A DNA stretch of 64,000 nt, from NCBI GenBank assembly GCA_002221725.1, contig NJFT01000051.1:1-64000 (forward strand), given 5' to 3'. Under the pieces are notes generated by a model. It was not told the DNA's origin. It worked only from the letters and a program-made list of their open reading frames with translations, and did no database searches. The DNA is from Scedosporium boydii. Taxonomy: Eukaryota > Ascomycota > Sordariomycetes > Microascales > Microascaceae. This document shows, in pieces, positions 46,907 to 59,858 of the stretch (the first letter of the stretch is position 1; each line of letters opens with the position of its first letter). The position numbers were made by a program, and so were the translations under genes.

Positions 46907-49900
46907 ATGGCTTACGAAGGAGCGTACCAGACACCACAACGTGCCTACACTGGGCAAGCGCCGCCGCGACAGAACCCCGCCCCCGCCCCAATGCAGGGCT
47001 CTGGACCATATCCACAACAGGGCTACGACAACTACCAAGGTGGCCAAGGCTACGAATACTATGACGATGGGAGCGGCGGTTATGGGCCCGAGTATGGCCA
47101 GCAATACCAAGACCCCGGCTATGGTCCGACACCCCCGCTAGATCAGAGATTCCCCCCTCCAAGGCAGGATTATTACGGCCAGCCTCCCCCAATGGCCGGC
47201 GGTCGAGGTGGACCTGGTCCATTACCACGCGCCCAAACGATGGGGAATATGAGAAACGGTCCATACCCCCCTCGCGGAGGAGGTCAACCTCCTGGACCTG
47301 GTCGGGGCTTCCCCAATGGCCCTCCAAGGGGTGGCGGCCCTCCCGGTGCATATGGTAGGGGTCCGCCGCCACCGATGGATCTGTCTCGTAAGTCCTCTTC
47401 TCCTGGCTATTGCCCAGTAGTATCAAGACATATTCAGAACTGCTTGCAGCTAACTCGCTTTTTTGTTGTGTCGCAGAAGGTCAAGGCGGGGCACCCATGA
47501 ATGGTATGAATGGTAGCATGAGAAGTCCTGTGAATGGCAGATTTGGCGGCAATCAATATCCCCCGAACCCCAACCAACAGAGAAGAAGCGACTACGATGA
47601 AGCACAGTTGTCGAATCAAATGGCCGGGATGGATATTTCGCAAAGACCAGGCATGCCAATGAGTCGGAACAGCGACGGTTCTCAAAGAAGCATGATGCGA
47701 CCGCCCGACGGAGGCCTTCCTCCCCCCGGACCTCCTCTTGGCTTCGAAGAAGGACGGCGGGGTTCTGAGCCTGCCCCGAATCCCTACCAAGGACCTCCTG
47801 GTGGGCCTGGGCCTGTAGATCCTAACCAAGGATATGCCGATCCAGGATACGGCCCCGGGCCACGAGGACCGCCAGGAAACGAATACGGGCCACCTTCGAG
47901 AAGTATGACGTTGCCAGTAAATGACCCTATGCAACAACGACCGAACCAAATGGGCCCTTCCCAACGAATGGGACCGATGCCGTATGGACCTGGACCCAAC
48001 CGAGGAATGCCCCCACCACCAAGGCCAGCGACATCCCAAGGTCAGCGGCCACCCCCACAAAGAATATATCCCAACCAAGGTCCTCCGCCCCAGGCCGGAT
48101 ACGGCCCCGGGCCTGGCTATGGTAACGGACCTCAGCACCCAGCGAGGCAAGGCTCTCGCGCTTCGTACGATGACATATTTGACAGCTACGGCGACTACGG
48201 CCCCCCTCCGCCCAATTCCTCTAATGATATGCCGAACTTCGATGCTATTCCCCGCCATGGACCCCAGAGTTCTATGGATCTACATATGCGTCCCGGCGGT
48301 CTACCAAATGGTCCAGGTCCAGGTCCGCAACAACCAGGACTCAACCTACCTCGCACCAAATCTCAGCCGAACCTCCGTAACGGCCAGGACACAATCTTCG
48401 AGATGCCCGGGGATGCGCCGCCAGTCCCTGCACTGCCACCTGGTCAGTTCGGCGGCGCTCCAGGTCAGCCGATGCGTCGCCCCAGTGCCCCCGGCCTCCC
48501 GCCTGGTCCCGCAAGCATGAGGGGCGGTCCCCCGGCGGCTGGTCTACCATCCAATCCTTCGCCGCCTCAACAAGCTAACCCAGACGCACTTCCTTCACAC
48601 CCTACCCCCGTTCGACCAGGACTCATGGCCGATTCGGTTGTAAGCGTAACAAATAGACCCCCTCCTGTGAGGACGTATGGTGGGGCATCACCCGCGCCTA
48701 CGATGAGTAACAGCGGGCCCCCTTCAAGCGCACCCCCATCTGAACTACCTCCAGATCCGGTGACAACTGAGGAACTCGAGCGCCTGAGAGTCATTGTCAA
48801 GGCGGATCCGAATGACCAAGAGACGGCGCTTAGATTCGCAAAGAGACTCGTAGAAGCTTCCGAGGTGCTGATCCCCAACGTTGCCGATCCCAAGACGAGA
48901 GCTAGGTCACGCGATAGATACCTCGCGGACGCGCACAAGGTTCTGAAAAAGCTAGCAAGTGCGCAGAATAGGGACGCAATGTTCTTCCTGGCCGATTGCC
49001 TCGGAAGGTCACTGTTCGGCAATGAGGCAGATAACAAGGAGGCATTTACCCTCTACCAGTCCGCCGCGAAGCTGGGCCACGCCGCTGCCGCCTACCGGAC
49101 GGCAGTATGCTGCGAGATCGGCCATGAGGACGGCGGTGGCACGAGGAAAGATCCGCTCAAGGCCATACAGTGGTACAAGAGGGCAGCCACGCTAGGTGAC
49201 ACCCCGGCGATGTACAAGATGGGCATGATCCAGCTCAAGGGTCTGCTCGGTCAACCCAAGAACCCGCGCGAAGCCATCGGCTGGCTTAAGCGGGCAGCCG
49301 ACCAAGCGACGGTGGAGAACCCCCACGCCCTCCACGAACTCGGCCTGTTGTACGAGTCGGCGCAACCCAACGACGTGATCATCCGGGACGAGAAGTATGC
49401 ATTCTCGCTCTTCAAGAAGGCCGCCGAGTTGGGGTATAAATTCTCGCAATTCCGTCTCGGCTGCGCCTACGAATACGGCCTCATGGGCTGCCCTATCGAT
49501 CCGAGGCTCTCGATCATGTGGTACTCCAAGGCGGCCATGCAGGAAGAGCACCAGTCCGAACTCGCCCTCAGCGGCTGGTACCTCACCGGTAGCGACGGCG
49601 TGCTAGCGCAGAGCGACACGGAGGCATACCTCTGGGCGAGGAAGGCGGCCATGGCTGGTCTGGCTAAGGCGGAGTATGCTATGGGTTACTTCACCGAAGA
49701 TGGCATCGGTGTGCCTGCCAACATGGAAGATGCGAAGCGGTGGTATTGGCGAGCAGCCGGTATGTTCCCACAGCCCTCTCATATTAAAACAAAAGATCCT
49801 TTATGCTAACGACTACGACCTTATGAATATAGCCCAAGATTTCCCCAAGGCCAGAGAGCGCCTTGAAGACCTCAAAAAGGCAGGCAAGAGCGGACCAAGG

Positions 49901-49966
49901 CAGCGCGAGCGTATCTCTCGAAGCAAGATGGGCAAGCAACAGGAAGGCGAATGCTCCGTCATGTGA
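46907..49966 (+). CDS. SKT5: chitin synthase III activator Skt5/Chs4 (Sel1 repeats, prenylated)
   Basis: Activates and positions chitin synthase III at septa and growth sites. Exons 46907..47387, 47477..49759 and 49833..49966 give 965 residues. Residues 1 to about 600 are extremely Pro/Gly/Tyr/Gln-rich (QGYDNYQGG, GPGYGNGPQ), probably disordered. The C-terminal third (about 620-925) is a run of Sel1/TPR-like repeats (YQSAAKLGHAAAAYRTAVC, YKRAATLGDTPAMYKMG, FKKAAELGYKFSQFRLGCA). The protein ends CSVM, a CaaX box for farnesylation, as in yeast Chs4. The CaaX is reached only after splicing the last 73-nt intron (GTATGT to AATATAG); read-through ends at a premature stop at 49809. Two SKT5-like paralogues are common in fungi, and which one this is cannot be told. 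Confidence 0.95.
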
Positions 49967-51203
49967 GGAGATGAGAGCTCGACCATGACCGCCTTCCTAC
50001 CTACTCGCCTTGTGTGATCACCTTGATAAATCGATAAATCGGCGTACCCTTCATTTCTGTGACGAGTTGTAATATCTCTCAGTCCGATGTTGTTTCGCCC
50101 TTCATTTCTTCCCGGGCATGTTGTGTATATGTGGCTGGTTTACATACACGACATATCCCCCGCCCCGCCTCCGTCCCCATTCACCCAGTTTTCTCGATTC
50201 AATCCTCCCCAAAGGAGGTACACCAGAAACTCTAGCGTCGAAGATGAAACGAACGAAGGAGAGAACGCACGCGGCTGATTCCAGAACAACGAAGACGAAA
50301 AGGAAATTTGATAACCTATCGACTAGAGGATTGGGCATTTCATGATTAAACTTGGAAAACAATATATATGTATATACCATATCGAAAAGGGCGGCGGGTG
50401 GTGGGACGATTCTGAGGAAACGAGACGGGATTCATAATGTGCGAATGGGATGCATGTTCCTTAAGTTTTTGGGAAGGGGGAGGGTGGAAATGCCAAGGAG
50501 GAACGGAGCTGGCGGGTTGTTTTTAGTGATGTCCTTGAGTGTGCTGTCATGATGAATTACTCTCGATACTAGGCCAATATAGACTTTGCACCGTGACCTT
50601 TTTACACGCTCTCCGGTGATATCCTACATCTTCGAGGCAAGGACTTCGAAGAATGCAGTTGGTGGTCCTAAGAAGATTGGAGAAGGGTCGAGAGAACCCA
50701 AAATCTGGCCCGATAGTTCAATTCCTAAATTTTAGTGGATCCTACTTTCATTAACACTGAATTTGGGCGTTCCACGTCAAGGGACGGCTCAGGATAGCGT
50801 CTCCTCCACCAGCTATGTTCATAATCTCCTTCCGAAACCCATCAGATGGTCCATTCAGAAGGGGTTTCATCCGTATATACAAGATTCTTCTTCTCTTCAT
50901 TTACTCCAAAACCCCCAATGCCGCCTAGCGGAACCCCATTGCTAGACATGTATGTATACGATAAAGGAAAATGTTATTGATAGAATGATCGTGGGACATC
51001 TATCCCGAAATTTTGGTATGATAATAAAGGTGAGGAAAAGAGAAGGGAAATAAAGAGTCCCAAGCCATCAGTCGCTTCTTACCCAGAGACAGCGAGAGTC
51101 CGAATTAATCGGCAGTAGCCTTCGGGAAGGGCAACCAAAATGAACCTGGTGCGGGTCTCGTTGGAAGTCATTCACCTGCCGTACCACGCCTGCCCCCGGC
51201 ATC
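49967..51203. other. convergent region between SKT5 and the EGF-like gene
   Basis: 1.2 kb with no supported gene; both neighbours end here. Short frames at 50087..50380 on both strands overlap and show no domain. Confidence 0.5.
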
Positions 51204-53933
51204 TTATGGCCTTTCCATGCTTAAGCCGAGACACCTTCGCGGAACGATAGGGGGTCGAGCTACAGCATCTTCTGGCTCTAGTGCTCTCTTAAAGGTCCTA
51301 CCACCGGTAAGGCCAGATCCAGCATTGACCCGAAAGTTGACCAGGTCGACGGAGTTTCCGTTCCCGAGATCAACGTTCGACGCCGCCTCTGTTGTAAGCG
51401 TGGTGCCACGGCCGTTGGCAGAATTTGATGTTGTGAAGAAGCGCTGTAGCACTGACTGGGCGCGTGAAGCGTCCGAGATGCCGTCCTCCTGGAGGATAAA
51501 AAGCACCGCAACTCGTGCAAAGTCCAATACATCTTCCGAAACCACAAACGAGGTCGACATGGGCATGCTTGTCGCAGTCGGTGGAAGGGTCGTGGTAACT
51601 GTGGTTGTCGTCGTGCCAGGGATCCTGTTTGTGAGTGTATTGATAAGAGTCCTGGAGATTGTCGTAACCACCGGAATTGTTTGGAATCCGGCAATTGACG
51701 AGCCGGAGGCCGCGTTTACCGGGTCGGGTATGATGGTGATAACCTCCACTGCAACAAATACAGCGACAGCGGCAGCGGCGCCCACAACGGCAGCATCGTC
51801 GCCATCACCATCAACAGCTGCACCTAGGACGCCGGCTTGTGCCCCACCGTTCCTTGCGGAGCGACCGTCAAACGTTACGAGAGAGTTTTGGGCAGTGCAG
51901 GAAAGGCTCCCGGAATTAAAACGAGCAAGAATTTCGGTGCCGGAGAGGGGGACGGAGAAGTTCCCCTGAGCATCCGAAATCAGGCGCGGGATCGCCTGTC
52001 CAAGGGTGACGTTATCAATGCCTGGAGACTGGTTTAGTGTGGCCAAGCTTGTCGTCGTGCACCCAGCTGAACCAGCGATGGTACAATTGGAGCCGGTGAA
52101 CCCATTTGTGCAGATGCAAGAGCATACATTGCGTGCTACGACATTCGTACCACCATTATCGCATGTAAGCTGTTCGCGGCATTGGGCCAGAGCAGAATCG
52201 CCAAAGGGGCCTCCGAGATTACGGAAGACGAAGAATTGGAGGGGCACGAGGATGGCGGCTGCGATGATACCAAGGACAACAATGATGATCACGATAAAAC
52301 CCCACAATGGGAGGCCGCAGAACTTCCTCCTCTTATTCTGTTGAGAGGATGAAGACGAAGACTTCTTTGCCCGCGGTGCATCGGTAACACCGGTTTGTTG
52401 GTTCATTTGCCCGCGACTAGGAGGTAGAGGCCAAGAAGTAGTGTTCTTAAACCAACTACCCACTCGACTCGTACGCGAAGTTGCTTGTGCCGGAGGGGGA
52501 AACGCGGCCAACATATCTGAAAATCCAGATTGATGCCGGTCATCAGCTACTACAAATAAGTCCGACTGTCAGTATGGCTTGCGGAAACTGGAGCATATAC
52601 ATATCAGGGGGATCATACGTGAATAGCGATCCGAATCCCGCCCAGCAGCCTTCTCATCAGGAAAGTCTAATTCTTCGAAGCGACTCGCTGGGCGTTTGCC
52701 TCGGTCTATCATGGCCGCGAGGCGTGTGGCCCGTTTGATGAGGTCCGGGAGACTCGTCATACTTCCCCTAGAATTTGCCCGCTCAACTGCCTCCATATCC
52801 AATCTCGGAGGTCGCCGGATAGCAGATAATCGATTATAAGGCGCACGCGGTGGTGATGGTGAGAGTGTTCTGCTAGCTTGGGCGGCACCAACCACATTCG
52901 CTGCGATGGTGTTCGGCGGAGTATCGGGCTTCGAGGCGGTAGCTGTATTTTCAGAACTCGACGCTTCTACGTAACCCGTTCCGTCCGCGAATGGATCCTG
53001 AATCGGATTCGGCCCTGGCCCTTTAGGCGCTGCGCTTGCTGCTGTGCCCGCCGCTGTGCCCGCCGCCGGGCCTGCGGTCGACCCTTTATTCATAACGAGA
53101 TGCGGCCTGCCCCGTTTACCGATGCTAGCACTCCTCACAAGTTGGCTCTCGTCCATATCAAGCGAGTTCCGCTCTTGACCATTGGCCCTCATCATTTCGT
53201 CATAGTAGGGGTCGGGATATGAAGGACTATTGCTAGGGGACAGACTTCCGAAGCTCTCGGGCATGGCGGCACTAGAGGCCAGAGAGGTATGAGATCTCGT
53301 TCGCGGACTTTCTTCAGGAATGGGGGATACGAATGAAACGTTAGAGTAAAACGACGACGCGCCTCTTCGAGCTGAGGGAGGTGGACCTAAGGTCACGCTC
53401 CTTCGGGGAGGAGGGATGCCCGGAGGCGCGGTAGAGATGGGTAGTGGAAAGTCGGGGATCGATGCCGTAGAAGAAGCTGTTTGGAGGGACGAAGGGGTTG
53501 GGGGAATAGAGCTGCTGAAACTTTGTTCCGAGTCCCTCACATTTTGGGGTTGGTATTGGAAGACTGGAGTGGGATCTTGCACGCGGGAGTTGTCCAAGAT
53601 TGACGGCACATGGCTTGGGCGGGGCGGTCGTTGAGGGGGCTGTGACCGTCCAGGAGGTGGTTGATATGGCTCGGAACCAGACGCCGTTACCGGTGCCGGT
53701 ATTGGCCCAGGTAAAGGCCATTGGGGTACTGGTGTTGGCCTCGAAATTGCGACTCCCGCAGGTCCATTCTTTCCTTGAAAAGCTCGTGGGCGTGCGGGCC
53801 TAGGCGGAGTCGCTCCAGAAGACCGGTCCTCGGGCATCACGTTTCCAGCCTCCGCACGTTCTCTCGCCATCCGTACGGATCCCCCTGAAGCCTCTGTTCG
53901 ATCCATTTCTCTTCCATTTTGAGGTAGACTCAT
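51204..53933 (-). CDS. single-pass membrane protein with EGF-like motif and long Pro/Ser-rich cytosolic tail
   Basis: Two exons on the complement (52619..53933 and 51204..52549) join across a 69-nt intron (GTATGA, CTGAC branch, TTTGTAG) to 886 residues. Residues 1-450 are Pro/Ser/Arg-rich with repeated short PP and SP motifs. A conserved-looking patch, LPDLIKRATRLAAMIDRGKRP, lies before DELDF-like acidic residues. A basic segment (QNKRRKF) precedes the membrane helix at about 520-545 (WGFIVIIIVVLGIIAAAIL). Just outside is a cysteine-rich EGF-like stretch (about 562-594, ending CSCICTNGFTGSNC). A Ser/Thr-rich ectodomain with TTTTTVTTTLPPT follows. I infer cytosolic N and external C terminus from the basic residues. 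No enzymatic domain. Similar architectures occur in Pezizomycotina without a firm function; a wall-sensor or adhesion role is speculation. Confidence 0.78.
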
Positions 53934-54479
53934 TTAGCACTTCCCAACACGACCGTCAGACATCAGGCAAGACGGAGATTCGGTGGGGAAATGTCGCACA
54001 CTCGGCACCCAGCCTCGTACTCGTTTCACTGTTCGAGATCCTTCAATAAACACTCTGAACCAAGACAGTCGGCTCTATCCCGATACCCGTTCCTTCTCGA
54101 AGAGCAATTTGTGCACTGCCGGGCCCCTGCGTCGATATCGTAGAACAAAACCGTCGAAGTGGCGGGAGGTCACCGAACAAGTCTCGTATAAGTGGAACTC
54201 GTGCGATGTCGCGCCCAGGTTCGTCAAGGCTACCGAAGAGCAACAGGATCCGCCGAACGAATATAATGACTAGGCACACACGATATGACAAAGTCGGGTA
54301 TCTCAAAAACGATTGGTATCTCTCAACTCTAAATCCAAAGCAGTGGAACCATCGAGGTTATCCGGAGAGAATGACGAGAAGTATTAAGTCGCAGATAAAA
54401 AGAATAGCACAGAGAATAGAATGCAGATGCCAGCTTGCTATGTAAAAATAAAACCTGAGAAGATCAGAGAGCGAGCGCG

Positions 54480-54510
54480 AGAGAGAGGAAGAGAGAGAGA
54501 GAGAGAGAGA
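54480..54510 (+). repeat. GA microsatellite
   Basis: (GA)n with a GGAA interruption, inside a purine-rich stretch upstream of the EGF-like gene. Confidence 0.9.
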
Positions 54511-56095
54511 AGGTCGGTAACACGAGTCGGATAGGAAAGATGATGCAATGATGGGAAGTAGAAGCACAGTTCAAAAGGTAACAAGTGAGAGGCAAAGGTG
54601 AAAGAAGGGTAAGAGTTGCAGATGACAACGAGAAAGTGTCAGTTCTAGTTGAAACTGAGGAAAGATGGGATTGGGGAGAGCCAGGTGTGGAAGTGAGGCC
54701 ATGGGGACGCCGGCGTCGACTGGCAAAAGCGGGAGTGGTGTCGCAAGGGAGACGACCAAGGTGTGGGATAGAAACAGGGAACGGGCGTGCACGTATTCAG
54801 CAACAAGGGCATCCCATGATTCCCTAAACAGCCGGGTCGCAGGTGGGATGGGTGGCAGATGCGCAGAATAAGATAAAGTGAAGGGTGAAGAAATTGAAGA
54901 AAATAGGAAAAGGAGATCACCTACTCCGTACAGTATTCGTTTCGAGAAGGATACGTAGGGACGCGAGAAAGGTGGGATGCAGTCCCAGAATCCAGAATGT
55001 CTCGAGTGCTACTTATTCACCTTGATTGAGTTGAGCAAAATCTATTCGATGCATCCCACTTCCGCTACCTTAAAGCTAGGCTGGCTCGATCTTGAGTCAA
55101 TCGGAGGCAATGATGATATCAACTGTTTGAGAAAGAGGAGGAAGCAGCGAAGAAGCAAGAGAAGAAGAAAAAGAAGCAGGCAGGAGTGACCAAAGGCTCA
55201 GTCGATTCTCGTCTTCGTCCTTCCTCGTACAAGTCTAGCCCCTCGTGCCTGCCTGTCATCCCCTGCGTAGCCTAGCGCAGCCCCCAAATCGAGGGTGGGG
55301 CGCTTTGTCCACAGCGCACTTTCCGCCACCCCTGTCTCACTCAACTTCTCAAGGAAGGTACGAAGTTCACCAAAAATGTCGTGTGGGAAGGCGCTAGAAA
55401 AGCACGAGGGGCTGTCCAGCACAGTGCGCGTTTCAGAACGGGGGCGCATCAGGGGTCCCCGGCAAACTCGACACGGTTGTGAGAAGAGGACGGCATCGTG
55501 TCGGAAGACGAGAAGATCAAGTGTCAATCACGCACCACGCACAGAGACCATGTTCAAAGAACATTGACCTGTTCTCGAGATTTCAAGTCAGCTTAAATAG
55601 ATGATTCACGAAACCGATTGAATCGCGCTGCCAATGTCATTTTTCTAAGGAAGAGCGTTTTTGTTTGGTCCCAAGACTCTCAGATCTCCGAAACCCACTT
55701 TCTGCGCGACAAGGCAAGGGAAGGTAAATATTGGTATGGGGTGGGGATTGCAGGCAAATTGGCGCTATCAGAGCCGAATGAGACTTACGAAGTACAAGGC
55801 AGTGAGTGCACTTGGAACGAAGCGGCAGGGTGCTCGTCCTGCCAGGGAGATGCGTTCGATGGGCTGGCCTTTCAAGTATCGAACATAACACGAGGACCTT
55901 CTGCAAGGACATTCCGGTTCTTCCGCAGAATTTGCGAAGTGTGACAGGCCTGGTCAAGGAGCTCTCGTACAGGGCGGAGTAGAATGCGGACGGAGACTGA
56001 TCAATTTGAGGCATTACGAAGTCTACTACAAAGTACCTACACAACAGAGAACCAGAGGCTTCCAAGCAGGAACACTTGCATCGAGAAAAAAGCTG

Positions 56096-56116
56096 TCCTT
56101 CGTAGTCTACGAAGGA
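56096..56116. repeat. 21-bp palindrome built on CTTCGTAG
   Basis: TCCTTCGTAG, one T, then CTACGAAGGA: two perfect 10-bp arms around a single base. It belongs to the same word family as the dispersed TACGAAGTA motif. It could bind a dimeric factor or form a cruciform; neither is shown. Confidence 0.9.
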
Positions 56117-59100
56117 ATAATAAACACACGCTCCATAATAAATTAGTCTCGTGCTTTCGGGCGAGGTGCGCAGGTATCTCATGCCTCGTAGAGTCATAAT
56201 CCACCCCAAAGGTGCGACCGGCCGATTAGAAACGTCAATCAACGGTATTGGTGTTGGTTTCGCTTCTGGCCACCTATTTCGTAGACCGAATCCAAGCCCA
56301 TCGATTCATCAAGACTATTAGGGTCGCAGGAGGCAGATAGATGTCTCTGTTAAATACCCATCTAACCCCACAAGCTCGCGTGCCTGACCTTACACGCATA
56401 AAGTCGTCGGGTGGCTTACCAATAATGACGGAAATAGCTGGGCCCATTCCAGTATTTTCTCAGATCTTGTTCTAATTACGTCTAATAATACCTGTCCAGA
56501 TCGGATGCTCTTAAAATAAGGTAGGGGGATTGTCTCCACACAGAGCGCATCCTTCGGATTTAGCACAACTGACGCAGCAAGAGTGCATCGACTTATATTT
56601 GCCGGCGTCGACTTGGATGGGCAGGCCGGTCCAAGTCATAAAGTACCCAAATAATGGCCCCTGCTCCTCAAATCAAAGAGTGCGCGAAATACCTACAAAG
56701 TAATCAAGGCAAATACAAGTAGTGTAATTCAGTGTTACAACGAAGGACCACATCTGAAGCGTTAGTGGCCTCTTATCAACAGCCTAACCACGCAACTCTC
56801 AGACCCGTTGTTGATGCTGATAGCCGCTTGGGGCGCCACGACAATTTTACACTGCATGAGAATCGCTGTGATCAATGTGCCTGGCCAGATCGAGAAAGTC
56901 TGCAGATTGAGTGTTGCAGCACAAACCTAGGCTCGAGGCCGCAAACGCACGGCGTATACCTTTGTATTCACGTTCGTCATCCCAAAACGCACATGGCGAC
57001 GCCGTCGATGGATCGACCAGTCTCAACGCAGTGCCTCGTAATCGACGACACTTTGCACTTGGCAATGTCGATAACCTCTCTGCACTATCAAGCCGCAGCG
57101 CTCCAAGACGTATCAACACAAGGCCTTTCATGGCAAATACAGTAGATGCGGTAAACACTTCGTAGTATGTGCTTACTCCAGGCGAATCGGGACACTGTGA
57201 GTGTAAATTACTTCGTGGCTTAACTCAAATGGGGCACAGACTCGCATTTCATGCAAGGTACGGATTGTCATGACCAGACTGTTGGGAGGAAGGGTCCTTC
57301 CAATGTGGCTGTGCCCCTCTTCAGAATGGTGCCTGGGCCAGGCCAAGCCAAGTGAGGCACGGAGTAACATCATTTGATGTTTGTACTTGTCCTGTCACCC
57401 GTTCCCCTCCTGCCTATCTAAGATTACTCGTAGTCGCTTCAACGTCAACGAAGCTCAATCCAGTACGACAGCAGCGGCAAAGGGAAGGAATCACAACATC
57501 ATTTGATGAGCCAGCCGAGATCCATCGCTGTGCGTCCCGATCCACAACCAGAGCAAGATTTATTATCTGCATTTTTAGTAACCTGCGCAGGCAACCAACA
57601 ATAACACAATGCTGACGTTCGTATGCCGCACCTCTGCAGTCACCCAGCCTCTTCGTAGAACAAAGAGCATCGTCAAAAATATCCTTCTCGGTTGTCGATG
57701 TCTGAAAGTGGCTCGAGACAGACCTTGATGTCTCAGATGGAACTTTCTAGCTAGACAAAACCCCACGAATGTCTCTTCGGCACCAAGCCCCTTCCTTCAC
57801 CCAACCTCTCTATCCGTCAATTGTTCTAGACAAGCAAAGAATGCCACATATTTGTTTCACCATTTCTCTGGATTGGTTCAAACCATCTTCCCTCCTCTGT
57901 CAAACCGCGGTGCCTTGACCGTCGCCAACTGCGATATCAGCTTGTCGGTCTGCTCGCTTCATCTTGGGCTGGGGTTTTGAAACGAAACATTCTACCGGCC
58001 GCAAATATGGCTCGACCAAAGGATGCCCTCCAGCGTCATTGGGCCGAGTGGCCGCATGGAAGGTTTGAAAGACTCCTGGCTGTTCCCCCGTGCCCTCTCC
58101 GTATTTTCCTGGCCTCCGCGGGTCTCGTTCCCGACTCCCGTATAACTCGTCCGATGCCCTACACACCTTCGTGATCGCGTCAGGAATCCTTCGCCATGAT
58201 TTTCTAGCAATCCGCGGATCCTGATCACCAACACGTTACCGAATAAGGAGAAGGTTGGTCCTCGATAGGATGCGTACAATCTTGGCTTTTTTACTTGGCC
58301 ACCCTTGTCTTGCTTCACTGTCTCGGGTGTTCTGAGATCAGCGGCATGAAAGAAGGAACAACAACAAGAAGAGAAAAACGAAGGCGTTCACCCGCCATGT
58401 TTCAGATACCCTCACGCCAACACTCTGGAACACTTCTTTTGTCTAAGATTCTATTTATCCAGCCACCGCCAAACCCAGCCGCCCTGACTCTGTATCACGT
58501 GTAACACTGATCAGCCTGAAGCAGGTCGACGCTGGATTAAAGCGGAAATGATTAATCCATGATCCAGAGGCTGCTGACAACAGAAGTGGGTGAACAGTCC
58601 GCTCGAACATGAGTTCCGTGGCCGAGGAGCATAGAGATTAGCGATGAACTACGCGATTACATGATCCACTGTCGAAGGAATGAATCCCTTATATCAGTAG
58701 ATATAGATCACTCCCAGATCTGACGCATTAAACAGATCAAATTCTTCTTGGCACAGACGGCATATTACATCCTAACCATATCAGTCTCGAGTCGGCCACG
58801 TTCGGTGTGTCCATACACCTACTCTCACCGGCGTTACTGTGAAGCTATAGATGCGATTCCCTTCCGGCGGATACGTATTCCTATTGCGCCCAGTTGCAGA
58901 TTTTTGGGCGCCAGCCTCTCCGGCTTCATGCATTCTCCAACCTACAAGATTCATCTCGAGCAACCAGTCCTGAAATTAAAAGAGGCCATTCGTATCTAAA
59001 TGGTGGAATCCATGGCCGTGGAAGCCTGTCCCCACTCTCCTTCCTAAGACCGGCTCGGCTCGAGTCCAATCCCATATTGACATTGCCCTGCATTTGACCA

Positions 59101-59786
59101 ATATATATTGCCTGCCATATTAATGAAGGGTTCTCACCGCAGCTGAGAGCGAGCCCATATATTCTCGATATTACGCGAGATTTAAAGTCGCTGCCCTCGC
59201 GAACATAAGATCGGCAGTCCCTCCTACGGCTCGGGTTACCTGCGGCAAGTGTTCCAATGCTCGAGGCGAGTCAAAGGAAGGATTGTAATTCATCCGGTCC
59301 TGACCGGCTCAGAGCGTCGCCGAACACATCCCTTCTCCAGGACTAGCGTAGGATCCTCCTGCTTAATGTAAGTCTTACTTCCCTCCCTAGTCGATCACCG
59401 CTCTTAGATCATCTGATCAGATGAGGGAACCGCAACTACGGGATTTCCAATTTTGGCACCCTCGAGCTTGATTTGCTGACATGAATCTTGGTGACCGAGT
59501 CTAGTCTCTCTTCCTGGAACCAACTGTCATGTTTACTCACTCGCTAGAGGCACTCTGATACTGAAGCTCAAACCAGCCGTTCGGTGGTTGCCGGTTGTCT
59601 CTCGTAGACGACTCGGTTCGCCATAAGAAGAGAAATAAGTCTGGCTGAGTGTATAAGAGCTCCCTTCTCCCTCTCCACTTGCACAAGTTTATGCTTGTTC
59701 CAGTTAATGCATTATTCCTTGTCTCATATCGAACGACAACAAAACTTGCAATGCTAGAGCGAGGTATATGAAATGCCCATTACAAC

Positions 59787-59858
59787 TAGAATGGAACGAA
59801 CTATTATGTCTTGCCTAATTTTTAGAATGGAACGAACTATTATGTCTTGCCTAATTTT
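59787..59858. repeat. perfect 36-bp direct tandem duplication
   Basis: Two head-to-tail copies (59787..59822 and 59823..59858), each starting TAGAATGGAACGAACT. The period is a multiple of three. On the minus strand it lies in an open frame (59754..59987) and repeats KIRQDIIVRSIL exactly. The identity of the copies suggests a recent event. Confidence 0.93.

Noticed and set aside
47434..48258. 274-codon minus-strand frame under SKT5
   Set aside because: Shadow of the Pro/Gly-rich coding strand; no domain and no promoter logic.
55637..56242. 201-codon minus-strand frame in the right-end region
   Set aside because: No recognisable motif; it overlaps the 21-bp palindrome and a TACGAAGTA copy, which are otherwise non-coding here.
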